A stretch of DNA of 64,000 nt from Melastoma dodecandrum (GCA_029817715.1 JARUPY010000091.1:2556501-2620500); one strand, 5' to 3'. Shown: positions 1 to 9,824, numbered from the stretch's first letter. Numbers and translations: made by a program. The notes: generated by a model from the letters alone, not told the origin.

Positions 1-1
1 C

Positions 2-439
2 CGCACGGTCGACATCGCGCTCTCCGACGAGACGCAGTTCAAGCACAAGGGCTCGCTCGACTTCCTCGACAACGAGATGGACCGCGCCAGCGGCACGATC
101 CGCGCCCGCGCGACGGTGCCGAACCCCGACATGTTCATCGCCGCCGGCCAGTTCGCGCGCCTCAGGCTGCCGACCAGCGGCTACAAGGAGCGCCTGCTGG
201 TGCCCGACGCCGCGCTCTCGACCGACCAGTCGAACACGATGGTGATGACGGTGACGCCCGACGACACGATCGTGCCGAAGACCATCCAGATCGGCGCCGC
301 CGTCGGCGACCTGCGCATCGTCAAGAGCGGCTTGAGCCCGGACGACCGGATCGTCATCGACGGTCTGATGTACGCCCGCCCCGGCGGCAAGGTCACGCCG
401 AAGACGGGCACGATCGCGCTGCCGCCCGGGCAGGGCTGA
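2..439 (+). CDS. RND efflux periplasmic adaptor (MFP) subunit, 3' part only
   Basis: The reading frame is open from the first bases of the window and ends at 439, giving the last 145 residues; the start lies outside. The segment has the LDFLDNEMDRASGTIRARA signature of AcrA/MexA-type membrane fusion proteins, then the beta-barrel and membrane-proximal domains. The protein would be a periplasmic adaptor linking an inner-membrane RND pump to an outer-membrane channel. The AcrB-type pump gene follows on the same strand after 211 bases holding an inverted repeat. Substrate cannot be told from sequence. Confidence 0.9.
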   Translation, partial: RTVDIALSDETQFKHKGSLDFLDNEMDRASGTIRARATVPNPDMFIAAGQFARLRLPTSGYKERLLVPDAALSTDQSNTMVMTVTPDDTIVPKTIQIGAAVGDLRIVKSGLSPDDRIVIDGLMYARPGGKVTPKTGTIALPPGQG

Positions 440-462
440 TGCCAGCCGCCTTCGCGGCCCGT

Positions 463-605
463 CCTTCTCCCGCTTGCGGGAGAAGGTGGCCCGACGAAGT
501 CGGGTCGGATGAGGGATTGGGCCGCTTGCGCCACGAACGGAAGAGAGGCGGCCTCGCCCCTCATCCGACCCCGCTTCGCGGGGCCACCTCCTCCCGCAAG
601 CGGGG
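463..605. repeat. Inverted pair of palindromic GC-rich repeats
   Basis: An approximately 53-base unit at 463-515 (a CTTCTCCCGC/GCGGGAGAAG hairpin, then a CCCGACGAAGTCGGG hairpin) recurs in inverted orientation at 557-605 with a few changes. Both halves can also pair with each other. A second set with the same sequence lies at 3840-4022, so this is a dispersed REP-like element. It sits between the adaptor and pump genes and may stabilise or attenuate the transcript; that role is inference. Confidence 0.85.
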
Positions 606-650
606 GACGGAAAATCTGCGCGTCTTCCAAATCACCAGGCTCATTGCAGC

Positions 651-3600
651 ATGAAGCTCTCCCATTTCTTCATCGATCATCCGATCTTCGCGATGGTGGT
701 GAGCCTGTTCATCACGATCGTCGGCGGCGTCGCCTATATCGCGCTGCCGATCGCGCAATATCCTGAGATCGCCCCGCCGACGATCCAGATCACCACGCAA
801 TATCCCGGCGCCTCGGCCGAGACGGTCGCGGAGACGGTGGCGACGCCGCTCGAGCAGCAGATCAACGGCGTCGAGAACATGCTCTATTTCTCGAGCCAGT
901 CGACCGGCGACGGCAACCTGCTGCTCACCGTCACCTTCAAGCTCGGCACCGACCTCAACACCGCGCAGGTGCTGACGCAGAACCGCGTGGCGATCGCGGC
1001 GCCGCGCCTGCCCGAGGTCGTGCAGCGGCTCGGCGTCACGGTGAAGAAGAGCTCGCCCGACCTGATGATGGTCATCCATCTCCTGTCGCCGGACAACTCG
1101 CGCGACCAGCTCTACATGTCGAACTACGCGACGCTGCATCTGCGCGACGAGCTGCTGCGCGTCGAGGGCGTCGGCGACGCGCAGGTGTTCGGCAACCACG
1201 ACTACGCGATGCGCATCTGGCTCGACCCGGACAAGGCGGCGGCGCGCAACCTGACGGCGGAAGAGATCATCGCCGCGCTGCAGGCGCAGAACGTCCAGGT
1301 CTCGGGCGGCGTCCTCAACCAGCCGCCGGTGCCGAAGCCCGGCGCCTTCCAGCTCAACGTCAAGGCGCTCGGCCGCCTCAGCGATCCCTCGCAATTTTCC
1401 GACATCCTGCTGAAGTCCGACGCGCAGGGGCGGGTGACGCGCGTGCGCGACATCGGCTGGGTCGAGCTCGGCGGCGAGAACTACGGCGCCAACGGCTACC
1501 TCGACGGCCAGGAGGCGGTGCCGATCCTGATCTACCAGCAGCCGGGCACCAACGCCCTCGCCATGGCGACCCGCGTCAAGGCGGCGATGGCGAAGATGTC
1601 GAAGCAGTTCCCGCAAGGTTTGAAGTACGACATCATCTACGACACGACGACGTTCATCGCGCAGTCGGTCGCCGAGGTGGTGCGCACGATCATCGAGGCG
1701 GTCGCGCTCGTCGTCGTCGTCGTCATCCTGTTCCTGCAGACGTGGCGCGCCTCGGTCATCCCGATCGTCGCGATCCCGATCTCGCTCGTCGGCACGTTCA
1801 CGGTGCTCGCCGCCTGCGGGCTGTCGCTCAACAACCTGTCGCTTTTCGGTCTCGTGCTGGCCGTCGGCATCGTCGTCGACGACGCGATCGTCGTCGTCGA
1901 GAACGTCGAGCGCAACCTGCGCCTCGGCCTGTCGCCGCGCGAGGCCGCGCACCGCACGATGGACGAGGTCGGCGGCGCGCTGATCGCCATCGCGCTCACG
2001 CTCTGCGCGGTCTTCGTGCCGTCGGCGTTCATCGCCGGCATCTCGGGTCAGTTCTTCCGCCAGTTCGCGGTGACGATCGCCGCCTCGACGATCGTCTCGG
2101 CCTTCGTCTCGCTGACGCTCAGCCCGGCGCTCTGCGCGCTCCTCTTCAAGCCGCACGAGGAGACGCATGTCGGGCGGGCGCCGCTGATCGCGCGCCCCGT
2201 GGTCTGGTTCTTCGATCGCTTCAACCGCACCTTCGAGTGGCTGTCGAACGGCTACGGCCGCATGGTCGGGCGGCTGCTGCGCGTCGGCACGCTGATGCTC
2301 GTCGTCTACGCCGGGCTGATCGCGCTGACCGGCGTGCAGTTCTTCCGCGCGCCGACGGGCTTCATCCCCGACCAGGACCTCGGCTACCTCATCTCGATCT
2401 ACCAGCTGCCGCCCGGCGCCTCGCTGCAGCGGACCGACGAGGTGATCCGCGAGGCGACCGAGCGCCTGAAGAAGGTGCCGGGCGTCGCCAACGAGGTCGC
2501 CTTCGCCGGCTTCGACGGCGCCACGTTCACGCAGGCCTCGAACGCCGGCGCGATCTTCGTCAACCTGAAGCCCTTCGACGAGCGCGACAAGCAGGGGCTG
2601 ACCGCCCCCGTGGTGCTCGGCAAGGTCAACCAGGCGCTGGCCGGCATCCAGGGCGCCTTCATCATCGCCATCCCGCCGCCGCCCGTCCCCGGTCTCGGCA
2701 CCGCCGGCGGCTTCAAGATGATGCTGGAGGACCAGCGCAACCTCGGGCCGCACGCCTTGCAGGCCGCCGCCTGGGATCTCATCGGCGCGGCGATGAAGGT
2801 GCCGGGCATGGCCCAGCTGTTCACGCCGTTCACCACCGGCACGCCGTCGATCTACGCCGACATCGATCGCGAGCGGGCCGAGAAGCTCGGCGTCTCGCCG
2901 TCGGCGATCTTCGACACGATGCAGCTCTACCTCGGCTCAGCCTACATCAACGACTTCAACTACCTCGGCCGCACCTACGAGGTGCTCGCCCAGGCCGACG
3001 GCCGCTACCGCAACACCATCGAGGACATCGCGCATCTGAAGACCCGCAACGCCGCCGGCCAGATGGTGCCGATCTCGGCGGTGGCGCAGCTGCGGCGCAC
3101 CTCCGACCCCTACCGCGTGCCGCGCTACAATCTCTATCCGGCGGCGGAAGTGCAGGGCGGCACGCTGCCCGGCTACGCCTCCTCCTACGGGCTCGCGGTG
3201 ATGGCCAAGCTCGCCGCCGATCGGCTGCCGCAGGGCATGAGCTTCGAATGGACCGATCTCGCCTACCAGCAGACGACGGCGGGCAACACGACGCTGCTCA
3301 TCTTCGCCGCCTCGGTGTTCTTCGTCTTCCTGGTGCTCGCCGCGCAATACGAGAGCTGGAGCCTGCCGCTGTCGGTGGTGCTCATCGTGCCGATGTGCCT
3401 GCTCGCCGCGGTGACGGGGCTCATGTACCGCATGATGAACGTCGACATCCTGGCGCAGATCGGCTTCACGGTGCTGGTCGGCCTGGCCGCCAAGAACGCC
3501 ATCCTGATCGTCGAATTCGCCAAGCAGTCCGAGGAATCGGGGGCGAGCCCGCGCGAGGCGGCGATCCAGGCCGGGCGCACCCGCCTGCGGCCGATCCTGA

Positions 3601-3827
3601 TGACGTCCTTCGCCTTCATCCTCGGCGTCGTGCCGCTGCTCGTCGCCAGCGGCGCCGGCGCCGAGATGCGGCAGACGCTCGGCACCACGGTGTTCTTCGG
3701 CATGCTCGGCGTGACGGGGTTCGGCCTGATCTTCACGCCGATCTTCTTCGTCGCCGTGCACCGCATCTTCGGCCGCCCGAAGAGCATCCACGTCCCGAGC
3801 GAGCGCGGTCTGCCGTCGCGGGCCTAG
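651..3827 (+). CDS. RND efflux pump permease, AcrB/MexB type (HAE1 family)
   Basis: This 1058-residue protein has the usual length of a proton-driven tripartite drug exporter in the inner membrane. It starts MKLSHFFIDHPIFAMVVS, typical of the first helix. The proton-relay aspartates are D410 and D411 (GIVVDDAIVVVENVER, TM4) and the matching lysine is K948 (GLAAKNAILIVEFAKQ, TM10), as in AcrB. Two large periplasmic porter loops lie between. The upstream adaptor gene is the partner; no outer-membrane channel gene follows, so a shared TolC-like protein is probably used. No regulator gene is adjacent in the window. Confidence 0.96.
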   Translation: MKLSHFFIDHPIFAMVVSLFITIVGGVAYIALPIAQYPEIAPPTIQITTQYPGASAETVAETVATPLEQQINGVENMLYFSSQSTGDGNLLLTVTFKLGTDLNTAQVLTQNRVAIAAPRLPEVVQRLGVTVKKSSPDLMMVIHLLSPDNSRDQLYMSNYATLHLRDELLRVEGVGDAQVFGNHDYAMRIWLDPDKAAARNLTAEEIIAALQAQNVQVSGGVLNQPPVPKPGAFQLNVKALGRLSDPSQFSDILLKSDAQGRVTRVRDIGWVELGGENYGANGYLDGQEAVPILIYQQPGTNALAMATRVKAAMAKMSKQFPQGLKYDIIYDTTTFIAQSVAEVVRTIIEAVALVVVVVILFLQTWRASVIPIVAIPISLVGTFTVLAACGLSLNNLSLFGLVLAVGIVVDDAIVVVENVERNLRLGLSPREAAHRTMDEVGGALIAIALTLCAVFVPSAFIAGISGQFFRQFAVTIAASTIVSAFVSLTLSPALCALLFKPHEETHVGRAPLIARPVVWFFDRFNRTFEWLSNGYGRMVGRLLRVGTLMLVVYAGLIALTGVQFFRAPTGFIPDQDLGYLISIYQLPPGASLQRTDEVIREATERLKKVPGVANEVAFAGFDGATFTQASNAGAIFVNLKPFDERDKQGLTAPVVLGKVNQALAGIQGAFIIAIPPPPVPGLGTAGGFKMMLEDQRNLGPHALQAAAWDLIGAAMKVPGMAQLFTPFTTGTPSIYADIDRERAEKLGVSPSAIFDTMQLYLGSAYINDFNYLGRTYEVLAQADGRYRNTIEDIAHLKTRNAAGQMVPISAVAQLRRTSDPYRVPRYNLYPAAEVQGGTLPGYASSYGLAVMAKLAADRLPQGMSFEWTDLAYQQTTAGNTTLLIFAASVFFVFLVLAAQYESWSLPLSVVLIVPMCLLAAVTGLMYRMMNVDILAQIGFTVLVGLAAKNAILIVEFAKQSEESGASPREAAIQAGRTRLRPILMTSFAFILGVVPLLVASGAGAEMRQTLGTTVFFGMLGVTGFGLIFTPIFFVAVHRIFGRPKSIHVPSERGLPSRA

Positions 3828-3839
3828 GCCGCAGCACTC

Positions 3840-4022
3840 CCTTCTCCCGCTCGCGGGAGAAGGTGGCCCGACGAAGTCGGGTCGGATGAGGGCGGTTCCA
3901 GCACGAGCTCGGCGGCGGAGAGTTTACTTTGCAGCCCAACCACTACCGTAGGCGTCCGACGCCCGACACCCCTCATCCGACCCCGCTTCGCGGGGCCACC
4001 TTCTCCCGCGGGCGGGAGAAGG
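3840..4022. repeat. Second inverted pair of the palindromic repeat
   Basis: The unit of 463-515 recurs almost unchanged at 3840-3892, and its inverted form at 3969-4022. The pair lies between the convergent pump gene and parB and could act as a bidirectional terminator; no T run is needed given the stem strength, but termination is inferred. About 75 bases of unique sequence separate the halves. Confidence 0.85.
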
Positions 4023-4035
4023 AGAGGGTAGCGGC

Positions 4036-4965
4036 CTAAGCGCCGAGCAGCGCGACCAGCCGGTCGAGCTGCTCGAGGCTCTCGTACTTGAGCTTCACCT
4101 CGCCGCCGTCGCCCTTCGGCTTGATGTCGATGACGAGCCCGACCCGGTCGGCGAGCCGCTTCTCGAGCGCGCGCGTGTCGGGGTCCTTCTCGCGCTTCGG
4201 CCGCGGCGTCGTGCCGGCCGCATCCTTGGCATCGTGCTGGGCGCGGACGATCTCCTCGACCGCGCGGACCGACAGGTTGCGGTCGACGATGCGCTTCGCC
4301 AGCGCGTCGGGGTCGTCGCAATTGAGCAGCGCCCGCGCGTGGCCGGCGGTGATCTGCCCGCTCGCCAGCAAGGTGCGCGACGCCTCGGGCAGCTTCAGCA
4401 GCCGGATCGTGTTGGCGACATAGGGCCGGCTCTTGCCGATGACGCGGGCGAGGTCGCCCTGCGTGTAGCCGAACTCGGCCGACAGCCGCTCGTAGCCCTC
4501 GGCCTCTTCCATCGCGTTGAGATTGGCGCGCTGCACGTTCTCGATGATCGCGATCTCGAGCGCCGCCTTGTCGTCGGCCTCGATCGTGACGACCGGCACG
4601 TCGTGCAGCCCGGCGCCCTGGGCGGCGCGCCAGCGGCGCTCGCCGGCGATGATCTCGTAGGCATCGGCCTCGCCCGGCAGGGTGCGCACGAGGATCGGCT
4701 GGATGATGCCCTTCTCGCGCACCGAGGCGGTCAGGTCGGCGAGATCGTCCTCGTCGAAATGCGTGCGCGGGTTCAGCGGGTTGCGCCGCAGGAACTCGAT
4801 CGGGATGCGCTTCTGCCCGCGCGCGCGGACGACCGAGTCGCTCTCGTGCCCGCTGTCGCCGATCAGCGCGGCGAGGCCGCGGCCGAGGCGGGGCTGGTTC
4901 GATCGCTCCGGCACCGCGACGGGGGCGGGCACCGGCATCTTCTCGGCCTTCTGCGTCTTCGCCAT
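4036..4965 (-). CDS. parB: Chromosome partitioning protein ParB (CTP-dependent parS-binding clamp)
   Basis: The 309-residue protein carries the ParB N-terminal CTP-binding motifs (GERRWRA and ENVQRANLNAMEEA), a central helix-turn-helix (YTQGDLARVIGKSRPYVANTIRLL) and a C-terminal dimerisation domain ending LVALLGA. The LGRGLAALIGD motif near the N terminus is the ParA-stimulating region. The ATG overlaps the parA stop by one base (TGATG), so the two are translationally coupled. ParB loads on parS, spreads and, with ParA and SMC, segregates newly replicated origins. Three parS sites lie within 4 kb upstream. Confidence 0.97.
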   Translation of the reverse strand: MAKTQKAEKMPVPAPVAVPERSNQPRLGRGLAALIGDSGHESDSVVRARGQKRIPIEFLRRNPLNPRTHFDEDDLADLTASVREKGIIQPILVRTLPGEADAYEIIAGERRWRAAQGAGLHDVPVVTIEADDKAALEIAIIENVQRANLNAMEEAEGYERLSAEFGYTQGDLARVIGKSRPYVANTIRLLKLPEASRTLLASGQITAGHARALLNCDDPDALAKRIVDRNLSVRAVEEIVRAQHDAKDAAGTTPRPKREKDPDTRALEKRLADRVGLVIDIKPKGDGGEVKLKYESLEQLDRLVALLGA

Positions 4966-5692
4966 CACGCGGCGTCCAGGTGGCGCTCGCGGCGGATCAC
5001 TTCCGAGGCGAGCTTGAGGTAGGCTTGGCTGCCCGGGCATTTCAGGTCGTAGATCAGCACCGGCTTGCCGTAGGACGGCGCCTCCGAGACGCGGACGTTG
5101 CGCGGGATCACCGTGTCGTAGACCTTCTTGCCGAGGAAGCCGCGCACGTCGGCGACGACCTGGCGCGCCAGCGTGTTGCGCGCGTCGAACATGGTCAGCA
5201 CCACGCCGTGGATCTCGAGCGTCGGATTGAGCGTCGACTTCACCTGCTCGACGGTCGAGAGCAGCTGCGACAGCCCTTCGAGCGCGAAGAACTCGCATTG
5301 CAGCGGGACGAGGATCGCATGCGCGGCCGAGAGCGCGTTGATCGTCAGCAGGTTGAGCGACGGCGGGCAGTCGATCAGCACGTAGGTGTAGCCGTCCTTG
5401 CCGCTGGTCGTCGCGGCGAGCTTGCGCACCGCCTCGCGCAGCTTGAACGTGCGATCCTTGTGGCTGGCGATCTCGAGCTCGACGCCGAGCAGGTCGAGCG
5501 TCGACGGCGCGACGGAGAGGCGCGGCACCGCCGTCGGCAGGATCGCCTCGGCGAGGTCGGCCTCGCCCATCATCACGTGATAGGTGGAGATCGAACGATC
5601 CTTGCGGTCGATGCCGAGCCCGGTCGAGGCGTTGCCCTGCGGATCGAGATCGATGATCAGCACGCGCTCGTTGATCGCGGCGAGCGCGGTGC

Positions 5693-5735
<43 letters not shown>

Positions 5736-5777
5736 GTTGGCGACGACGAGGACCCGTTGCGCTTTGGCGAGTGGCAC
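4965..5777 (-). CDS. parA: Chromosome partitioning ATPase ParA
   Basis: The 270-residue protein is a deviant Walker-A ATPase with KGGVGKTT at residues 16-23, the LIIDLDPQGNAS A' motif and VLIDCPPSLNLLT as Walker B region. It is the length of chromosomal ParA/Soj and lacks the extra N-terminal HTH of plasmid ParA. It forms ATP-dependent dimers on nucleoid DNA and moves ParB-parS complexes. It lies 6 bases after rsmG and overlaps parB by one base, the normal alphaproteobacterial order. Confidence 0.97.
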
Positions 5778-5783
5778 GACACT

Positions 5784-6446
5784 TCACTCCGCCGGCGGCG
5801 CAGGCGCCGGGGAGGGCGTCGTGGCGGCCGTGACGATCACGAGGCGAGACCCGCCCTGCGTGGTGCTGGGGCGAGTCTCGACGCGGAATCTATTGTCGCG
5901 CTCGACCGCGGTCAATTCGGTCTCCGCCTGTTGTCCCTTGGGAAAAACGCCGATCGCGCCGGCAACGAGAAACCGCTCCGACCAGGCGACGAGTTGCGGC
6001 AGCGGTGCGAGGGCGCGGGCGCTGACCGCGTCGACCTGCGCGGCATGAGCCGGCACGAACGATTCGATGCGCTCGGCATGGATGATCGCCGGCGCCCCTG
6101 TTTCACGTGAAACAGTGCGGAGGAAGGCTGCCTTGCGCTTGTCGCTCTCGACGAGGTGCACGAGCGCGCCGGGCACGTCGGCCAGCAGGATCGCGGTGAC
6201 GAGGCCGGGAAAGCCGCCGCCGGAGCCGAGATCGACCCAGCGGCGCGCGTCCGGCGCGGCGGCGCGGACCTGCAGCGAATCGCCGACGTGGCGGCTCCAG
6301 AGATCGGGCAGGGTGGACGGCGCGACCAGGTTGATCGTCGCCTGCCACCGCACGAGCAGGTCGGCGAAGATCGTGAGCCGCTGTGCGGTGTCGGCGGGCA
6401 GGGTCGCGAGGACCGGTGCCCGCTCGCGGCTCGCTGCACCCGTCAT
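5784..6446 (-). CDS. rsmG: 16S rRNA m7G527 methyltransferase RsmG (GidB)
   Basis: The 220-residue protein methylates N7 of G527 in 16S rRNA. The SAM-binding motif DLGSGGGFPG is at residues 72-81, followed by the LVESDKRKAAFLR acidic-loop region. The first usable ATG in frame is 6446-6444, giving MTGAASRERAP; it lies inside a repeat element (6441-6470) and has no clear Shine-Dalgarno, so the true start is uncertain. A perfect parS site (6099-6114) is embedded in the coding sequence and is read as VSRET at about residues 111-116. Confidence 0.94.
   Translation of the reverse strand: MTGAASRERAPVLATLPADTAQRLTIFADLLVRWQATINLVAPSTLPDLWSRHVGDSLQVRAAAPDARRWVDLGSGGGFPGLVTAILLADVPGALVHLVESDKRKAAFLRTVSRETGAPAIIHAERIESFVPAHAAQVDAVSARALAPLPQLVAWSERFLVAGAIGVFPKGQQAETELTAVERDNRFRVETRPSTTQGGSRLVIVTAATTPSPAPAPPAE
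6099..6114. promoter_or_regulatory. parS centromere site 1, inside rsmG
   Basis: The 16-base perfect palindrome TGTTTCACGTGAAACA matches the conserved bacterial parS consensus. It lies within the rsmG coding sequence, downstream of the two other copies, and is the likely nucleation point for ParB encoded about 1.1 kb away. Confidence 0.95.
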
Positions 6447-6520
6447 TGCGAGCGCAGCGAAGCAATCCAGGGAGCGTGCGCGGAGACTATGGATTGCTTC
6501 GCCTGCGGCTCGCAATGACG
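6441..6520. repeat. Inverted repeat of the CGTCATTGCGAGCGMAGCGAAGCAATCCA type
   Basis: The left arm at 6441-6469 and the right arm at about 6490-6520 are near-perfect inverted copies, including the CATTGCGAGC core and the AAGCAATCCA end. Elements of this sequence class are dispersed in many Hyphomicrobiales genomes (known from memory, not checked here). It separates mnmG from rsmG and supplies the only early ATG of rsmG. Confidence 0.85.
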
Positions 6521-6542
6521 CGGGAAGGCGCGCACCACGGCA

Positions 6543-6558
6543 TGTTTCACGTGAAACA
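6543..6558. promoter_or_regulatory. parS centromere site 2, between mnmG and rsmG
   Basis: An exact second copy of TGTTTCACGTGAAACA ends two bases before the mnmG stop codon (6560-6562). It is the middle of three sites spread over 2.4 kb. Confidence 0.95.
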
Positions 6559-6559
6559 C

Positions 6560-8428
6560 CTACGCCCGCCGGCGGGCCGGTCCGCGCACGTGCGCCGCGA
6601 TCAGGGTCAGCGCCGTCGGGGTCATGCCCTCGATGCGGCCGGCTTGGCCCATGGTCGCGGGGCGCACGCGGGCGAGGCGGCCGCGCAGCTCCGTCGACAG
6701 CCCTGGCAGGGCGGCGAAGTCGATCCCGTCCGGGATCGCCAGCGCCTCGTCGCGGCGCGCGGCGGCGATATCGGCGGTCTGGCGGTCGAGGTAGACGGCG
6801 TAGCCGGCGTCGATCTCGACCTGCGTCGCGGTCGCCGCGGAGACCGCGCCGAGCTGCGGCCAGATCGCGCGCAGGCCGTCGAAGGTGACGCCGGGCAGGG
6901 CGAGCAGGTCGAAGCCGGACCGGCGCACGCCGTCCTTGTTGACCTGCAGCCCGTGCCGCGCCGCCTCGCTCGGCGTCAGCGTCACAGCCCGCAGCGCCGA
7001 TGCCGCCGCCTTGTAGGCCGCGTGCTTGGCGCCGAACTTGTCCCGCCGCTCGCGTCCGACGAGCCCAAGCGCCTCGCCGCGCCGCGTCAGGCGCTGGTCG
7101 GCATTGTCGGCGCGCAGGCTGAGGCGGTACTCGGCGCGCGAGGTGAACATGCGATAGGGCTCGGTGACGCCCCGCGTGACGAGGTCGTCGATCATCACGC
7201 CGAGATAGGCCTCGCCGCGATCGAAGGTCGCCGGCGCCTGGCCGGCGCGGCGCGCGGCGTTCAGCCCGGCGACCAGCCCCTGCGCCGCCGCCTCCTCGTA
7301 GCCGGTCGTGCCGTTGATCTGCCCCGCCAGGAACAGCCCCTGCACGCGGCGGGTCTCCAGCGCGGCGGTCAGCTCGCGCGGATCGATGTAGTCGTATTCG
7401 ATCGCATAGCCGGGCTTGAGCACCGTGACGTGCTGCAGGCCGGGGATGGTGCGCAGGAAGCGGTCCTGCACCTCGGCCGGCAGCGCCGTCGAGATGCCGT
7501 TCGGGTAGATCGTCGGGTTGTCGAGGCCCTCGGGCTCGAGGAAGATCTGGTGCGCCGCCCGATCGCGGAAGCGCACCACCTTGTCCTCGATGGAGGGGCA
7601 ATAGCGTGGCCCGGTGCCGCCGATCGCGCCCGAATAGACCGGCGACAGCGCGAGGTTTTCCGCGATGATGCGATGGCCGGCCTCGGTCGTATGCGTGACG
7701 TGGCAGTCGACCTGCGGGTTGGCGATCCGCGTGGTGAGGAAGGAGAACGGCTCCGGCTCGAGATCGCCCGGCTGGCGGGCGAGGCCGGCGAAGTCGATGG
7801 TGCGCCCGTCGAGCCGCGGCGGCGTGCCGGTCTTCAACCGACCGAGCGCGAACCCGTGCCGCGTCAGGCTGGCGGCGAGCCGCACCGAGGGCGCGTCGCC
7901 GTCGCGCCCCGCCGGCCGGGTGACCGCGCCGCAATGGATCACCCCGTTGAGGAACGTGCCGGTCGTGACGACCGCAGCGCCGGTGCGCAGCACGCGCCCG
8001 TCGGCAAGCGCGACGCCGGTGACGACCCCGACCGGGGCGACGATCTCCGTCGCCTCGCCTTCGACGACGGTGAGCCCGTCGACCGCATCGAGGGCCGCCT
8101 GCATCGCCTCGCGATAGAGCCGCCGGTCGGCCTGCGCGCGCGGCCCGCGCACGGCGGCGCCCTTGGAGCGGTTGAGCAGGCGGAACTGGATGCCGGCCGC
8201 GTCCGCCACGCGCCCCATCAGCCCGTCGAGCGCGTCGATCTCGCGGACGAGATGCCCCTTGCCGAGGCCGCCGATCGCCGGGTTGCACGACATCACGCCG
8301 ATCGTGTCGCGGCGCTGCGTCACGAGCGCCGTCCGCGCCCCGACGCGCGCCGCCGCGGCGGCGGCCTCGCATCCGGCGTGGCCGCCGCCGATCACGACGA
8401 CGTCGAAGATGTCGGACGCTTCACGCAT
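6560..8428 (-). CDS. mnmG: tRNA U34 carboxymethylaminomethyl modification enzyme MnmG (GidA)
   Basis: The 622-residue flavoprotein, with MnmE, installs the cmnm5 group on the wobble uridine of certain tRNAs. The FAD-binding glycine motif is [14 protein letters not shown] near residue 10; [30 protein letters not shown] and [17 protein letters not shown] are hallmark MnmG segments. Length is typical. It sits directly downstream of its partner mnmE, with a parS site in the 76-base gap. Confidence 0.97.
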   Translation of the reverse strand: MREASDIFDVVVIGGGHAGCEAAAAAARVGARTALVTQRRDTIGVMSCNPAIGGLGKGHLVREIDALDGLMGRVADAAGIQFRLLNRSKGAAVRGPRAQADRRLYREAMQAALDAVDGLTVVEGEATEIVAPVGVVTGVALADGRVLRTGAAVVTTGTFLNGVIHCGAVTRPAGRDGDAPSVRLAASLTRHGFALGRLKTGTPPRLDGRTIDFAGLARQPGDLEPEPFSFLTTRIANPQVDCHVTHTTEAGHRIIAENLALSPVYSGAIGGTGPRYCPSIEDKVVRFRDRAAHQIFLEPEGLDNPTIYPNGISTALPAEVQDRFLRTIPGLQHVTVLKPGYAIEYDYIDPRELTAALETRRVQGLFLAGQINGTTGYEEAAAQGLVAGLNAARRAGQAPATFDRGEAYLGVMIDDLVTRGVTEPYRMFTSRAEYRLSLRADNADQRLTRRGEALGLVGRERRDKFGAKHAAYKAAASALRAVTLTPSEAARHGLQVNKDGVRRSGFDLLALPGVTFDGLRAIWPQLGAVSAATATQVEIDAGYAVYLDRQTADIAAARRDEALAIPDGIDFAALPGLSTELRGRLARVRPATMGQAGRIEGMTPTALTLIAAHVRGPARRRA

Positions 8429-8480
8429 GCAGCCTTTCTATCAGGCCCTGGCCGGATCGTCACGACAGGGGGCGCCGCGA

Positions 8481-8496
8481 TGTTTCACGTGAAACA
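8481..8496. promoter_or_regulatory. parS centromere site 3, between mnmE and mnmG
   Basis: A third exact TGTTTCACGTGAAACA copy, in the short gap between the mnmE stop and the mnmG start. With the other two it forms a ParB-loading cluster next to parAB. Confidence 0.95.
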
Positions 8497-8504
8497 GGCT
8501 GTCG

Positions 8505-9462
8505 CTATTTCCCGATGCAGAAGCGGGAGAAGATGTCGCCCAGAATGTCCTCGACGTCGACGGCGCCGATGAGCCGGTCGAGCGCGAAGCGGGCGGCGCG
8601 CAGCTCCTCGGCCATGATCTCGATCGGCGGGGCGGGGCTTGCCGTGGCGTGATCGAGCGCGGCGAGCGCGGCCGCGAACGCCTCGCGGTGGCGGGCGCGG
8701 GCGATGAGGCCGGTGCCGGCCGGCGCCACGAGGGTCATGGCGAAGGCGGTGAGGCGCGCGACCAGCGTATCGAGGTTGTGGCCGGTCAGGGTGCTGAGGG
8801 GCAGCACCTCGCCCTCCACCCGAGGAGACGGCGCGAGGTCGGCCTTGGTGGCGATCGCCCACACCGGCGCGGCGAACGCCGGCGGCATGCTGCCGTCCTC
8901 GGCCAGCCACAGCACGAGATCGGCCGCTTCGGCCCGGGCATGGGCGCGCGCGACGCCGATCCGTTCGATCGCGTCGCCGCTCTCGCGCAGGCCCGCGGTG
9001 TCGATCAGCGTCACCGGGCAGCCGGCGAGGTGGAGATGGACCTCGATCGGATCGCGGGTGGTGCCGGCGACGCTCGAGACGATGGCCGCCTCGCGCCGGA
9101 CCAGCGCATTGAGCAGGCTCGACTTCCCCGCGTTAGGCGGTCCCGCGATCACGACCTGGACGCCGTCGCGGATGCGCTCGGCGGCGCCGGCGGCGGCGAG
9201 CTCGGCGCGCAGGCCCTCGCGCACCGGCGCGAGCAGCGCCGCGATGCGGGCGTCGACGTCTGCCGGCACGACGTCCTCGGCGAAGTCGATCGCCGTCTCG
9301 CACTCGGCGGCGGCGGCGATCAAGGCGGCGCGCCACGGCGCGGTCGCATCGCGCATCACGCCTGAGAGCTGGCGCTGCGCCTGGCGGCGCTGCAGGTCGG
9401 TTTCCGCTTCGACGAGGTCGGCGAGACCCTCGACCTGCGCGAGGTCGAGCTTGCCGTTGAGA

Positions 9463-9495
<33 letters not shown>

Positions 9496-9824
9496 TGGCG
9501 CAGGCCGGGGAGCGCTGCGAGAGCGCGCATCACCGCCGCGACGACGGCGGGGCTGCCGTGGAGATGCAGCTCGGCGCCGTCCTCGCCGAGCTCGCTCTTC
9601 GCCGCCTCGAAGAGAAGCACCAGCGCATGGTCGAGCGTCTCGCCGGACTGCGGGTCGCGCAGCCGCGCCAGCGTCGCGCGGCGCGGCTCTGGCACCCGCC
9701 CGGCAAGCGCGGCGACGGCGGCATGCGCCTGCGGACCGGAGACGCGCACCACCGCAATGGCCGCGCGGCCGGCGCCGCTGGCGAGCGCGAAGATCGTGTC
9801 GGACGAGGCCATCCGCTCAGTCAC
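8505..9824 (-). CDS. mnmE: tRNA modification GTPase MnmE (TrmE)
   Basis: This 439-residue protein has the N-terminal formyl-THF-binding domain, a helical domain, and an inserted G domain with G1 [10 protein letters not shown]2 region [10 protein letters not shown]3 DTAGLRES and a G4 written ATKAD in place of NKxD. It ends in the conserved FCIGK, whose cysteine is used in the modification reaction with MnmG. It overlaps trmD by 8 bases; a second ATG 12 bases downstream would almost remove the overlap. Confidence 0.97.

Noticed and set aside
561..2753. Long minus-strand open frame opposite the RND pump
   Set aside because: Arg/Asp/His-rich low-complexity product with no family pattern; an artefact of high GC opposite a clear gene.
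6447..6560. Extension of RsmG upstream through the repeat to the parS site
   Set aside because: Would add a non-conserved stretch encoded by the repeat and parS; no start codon with ribosome site.
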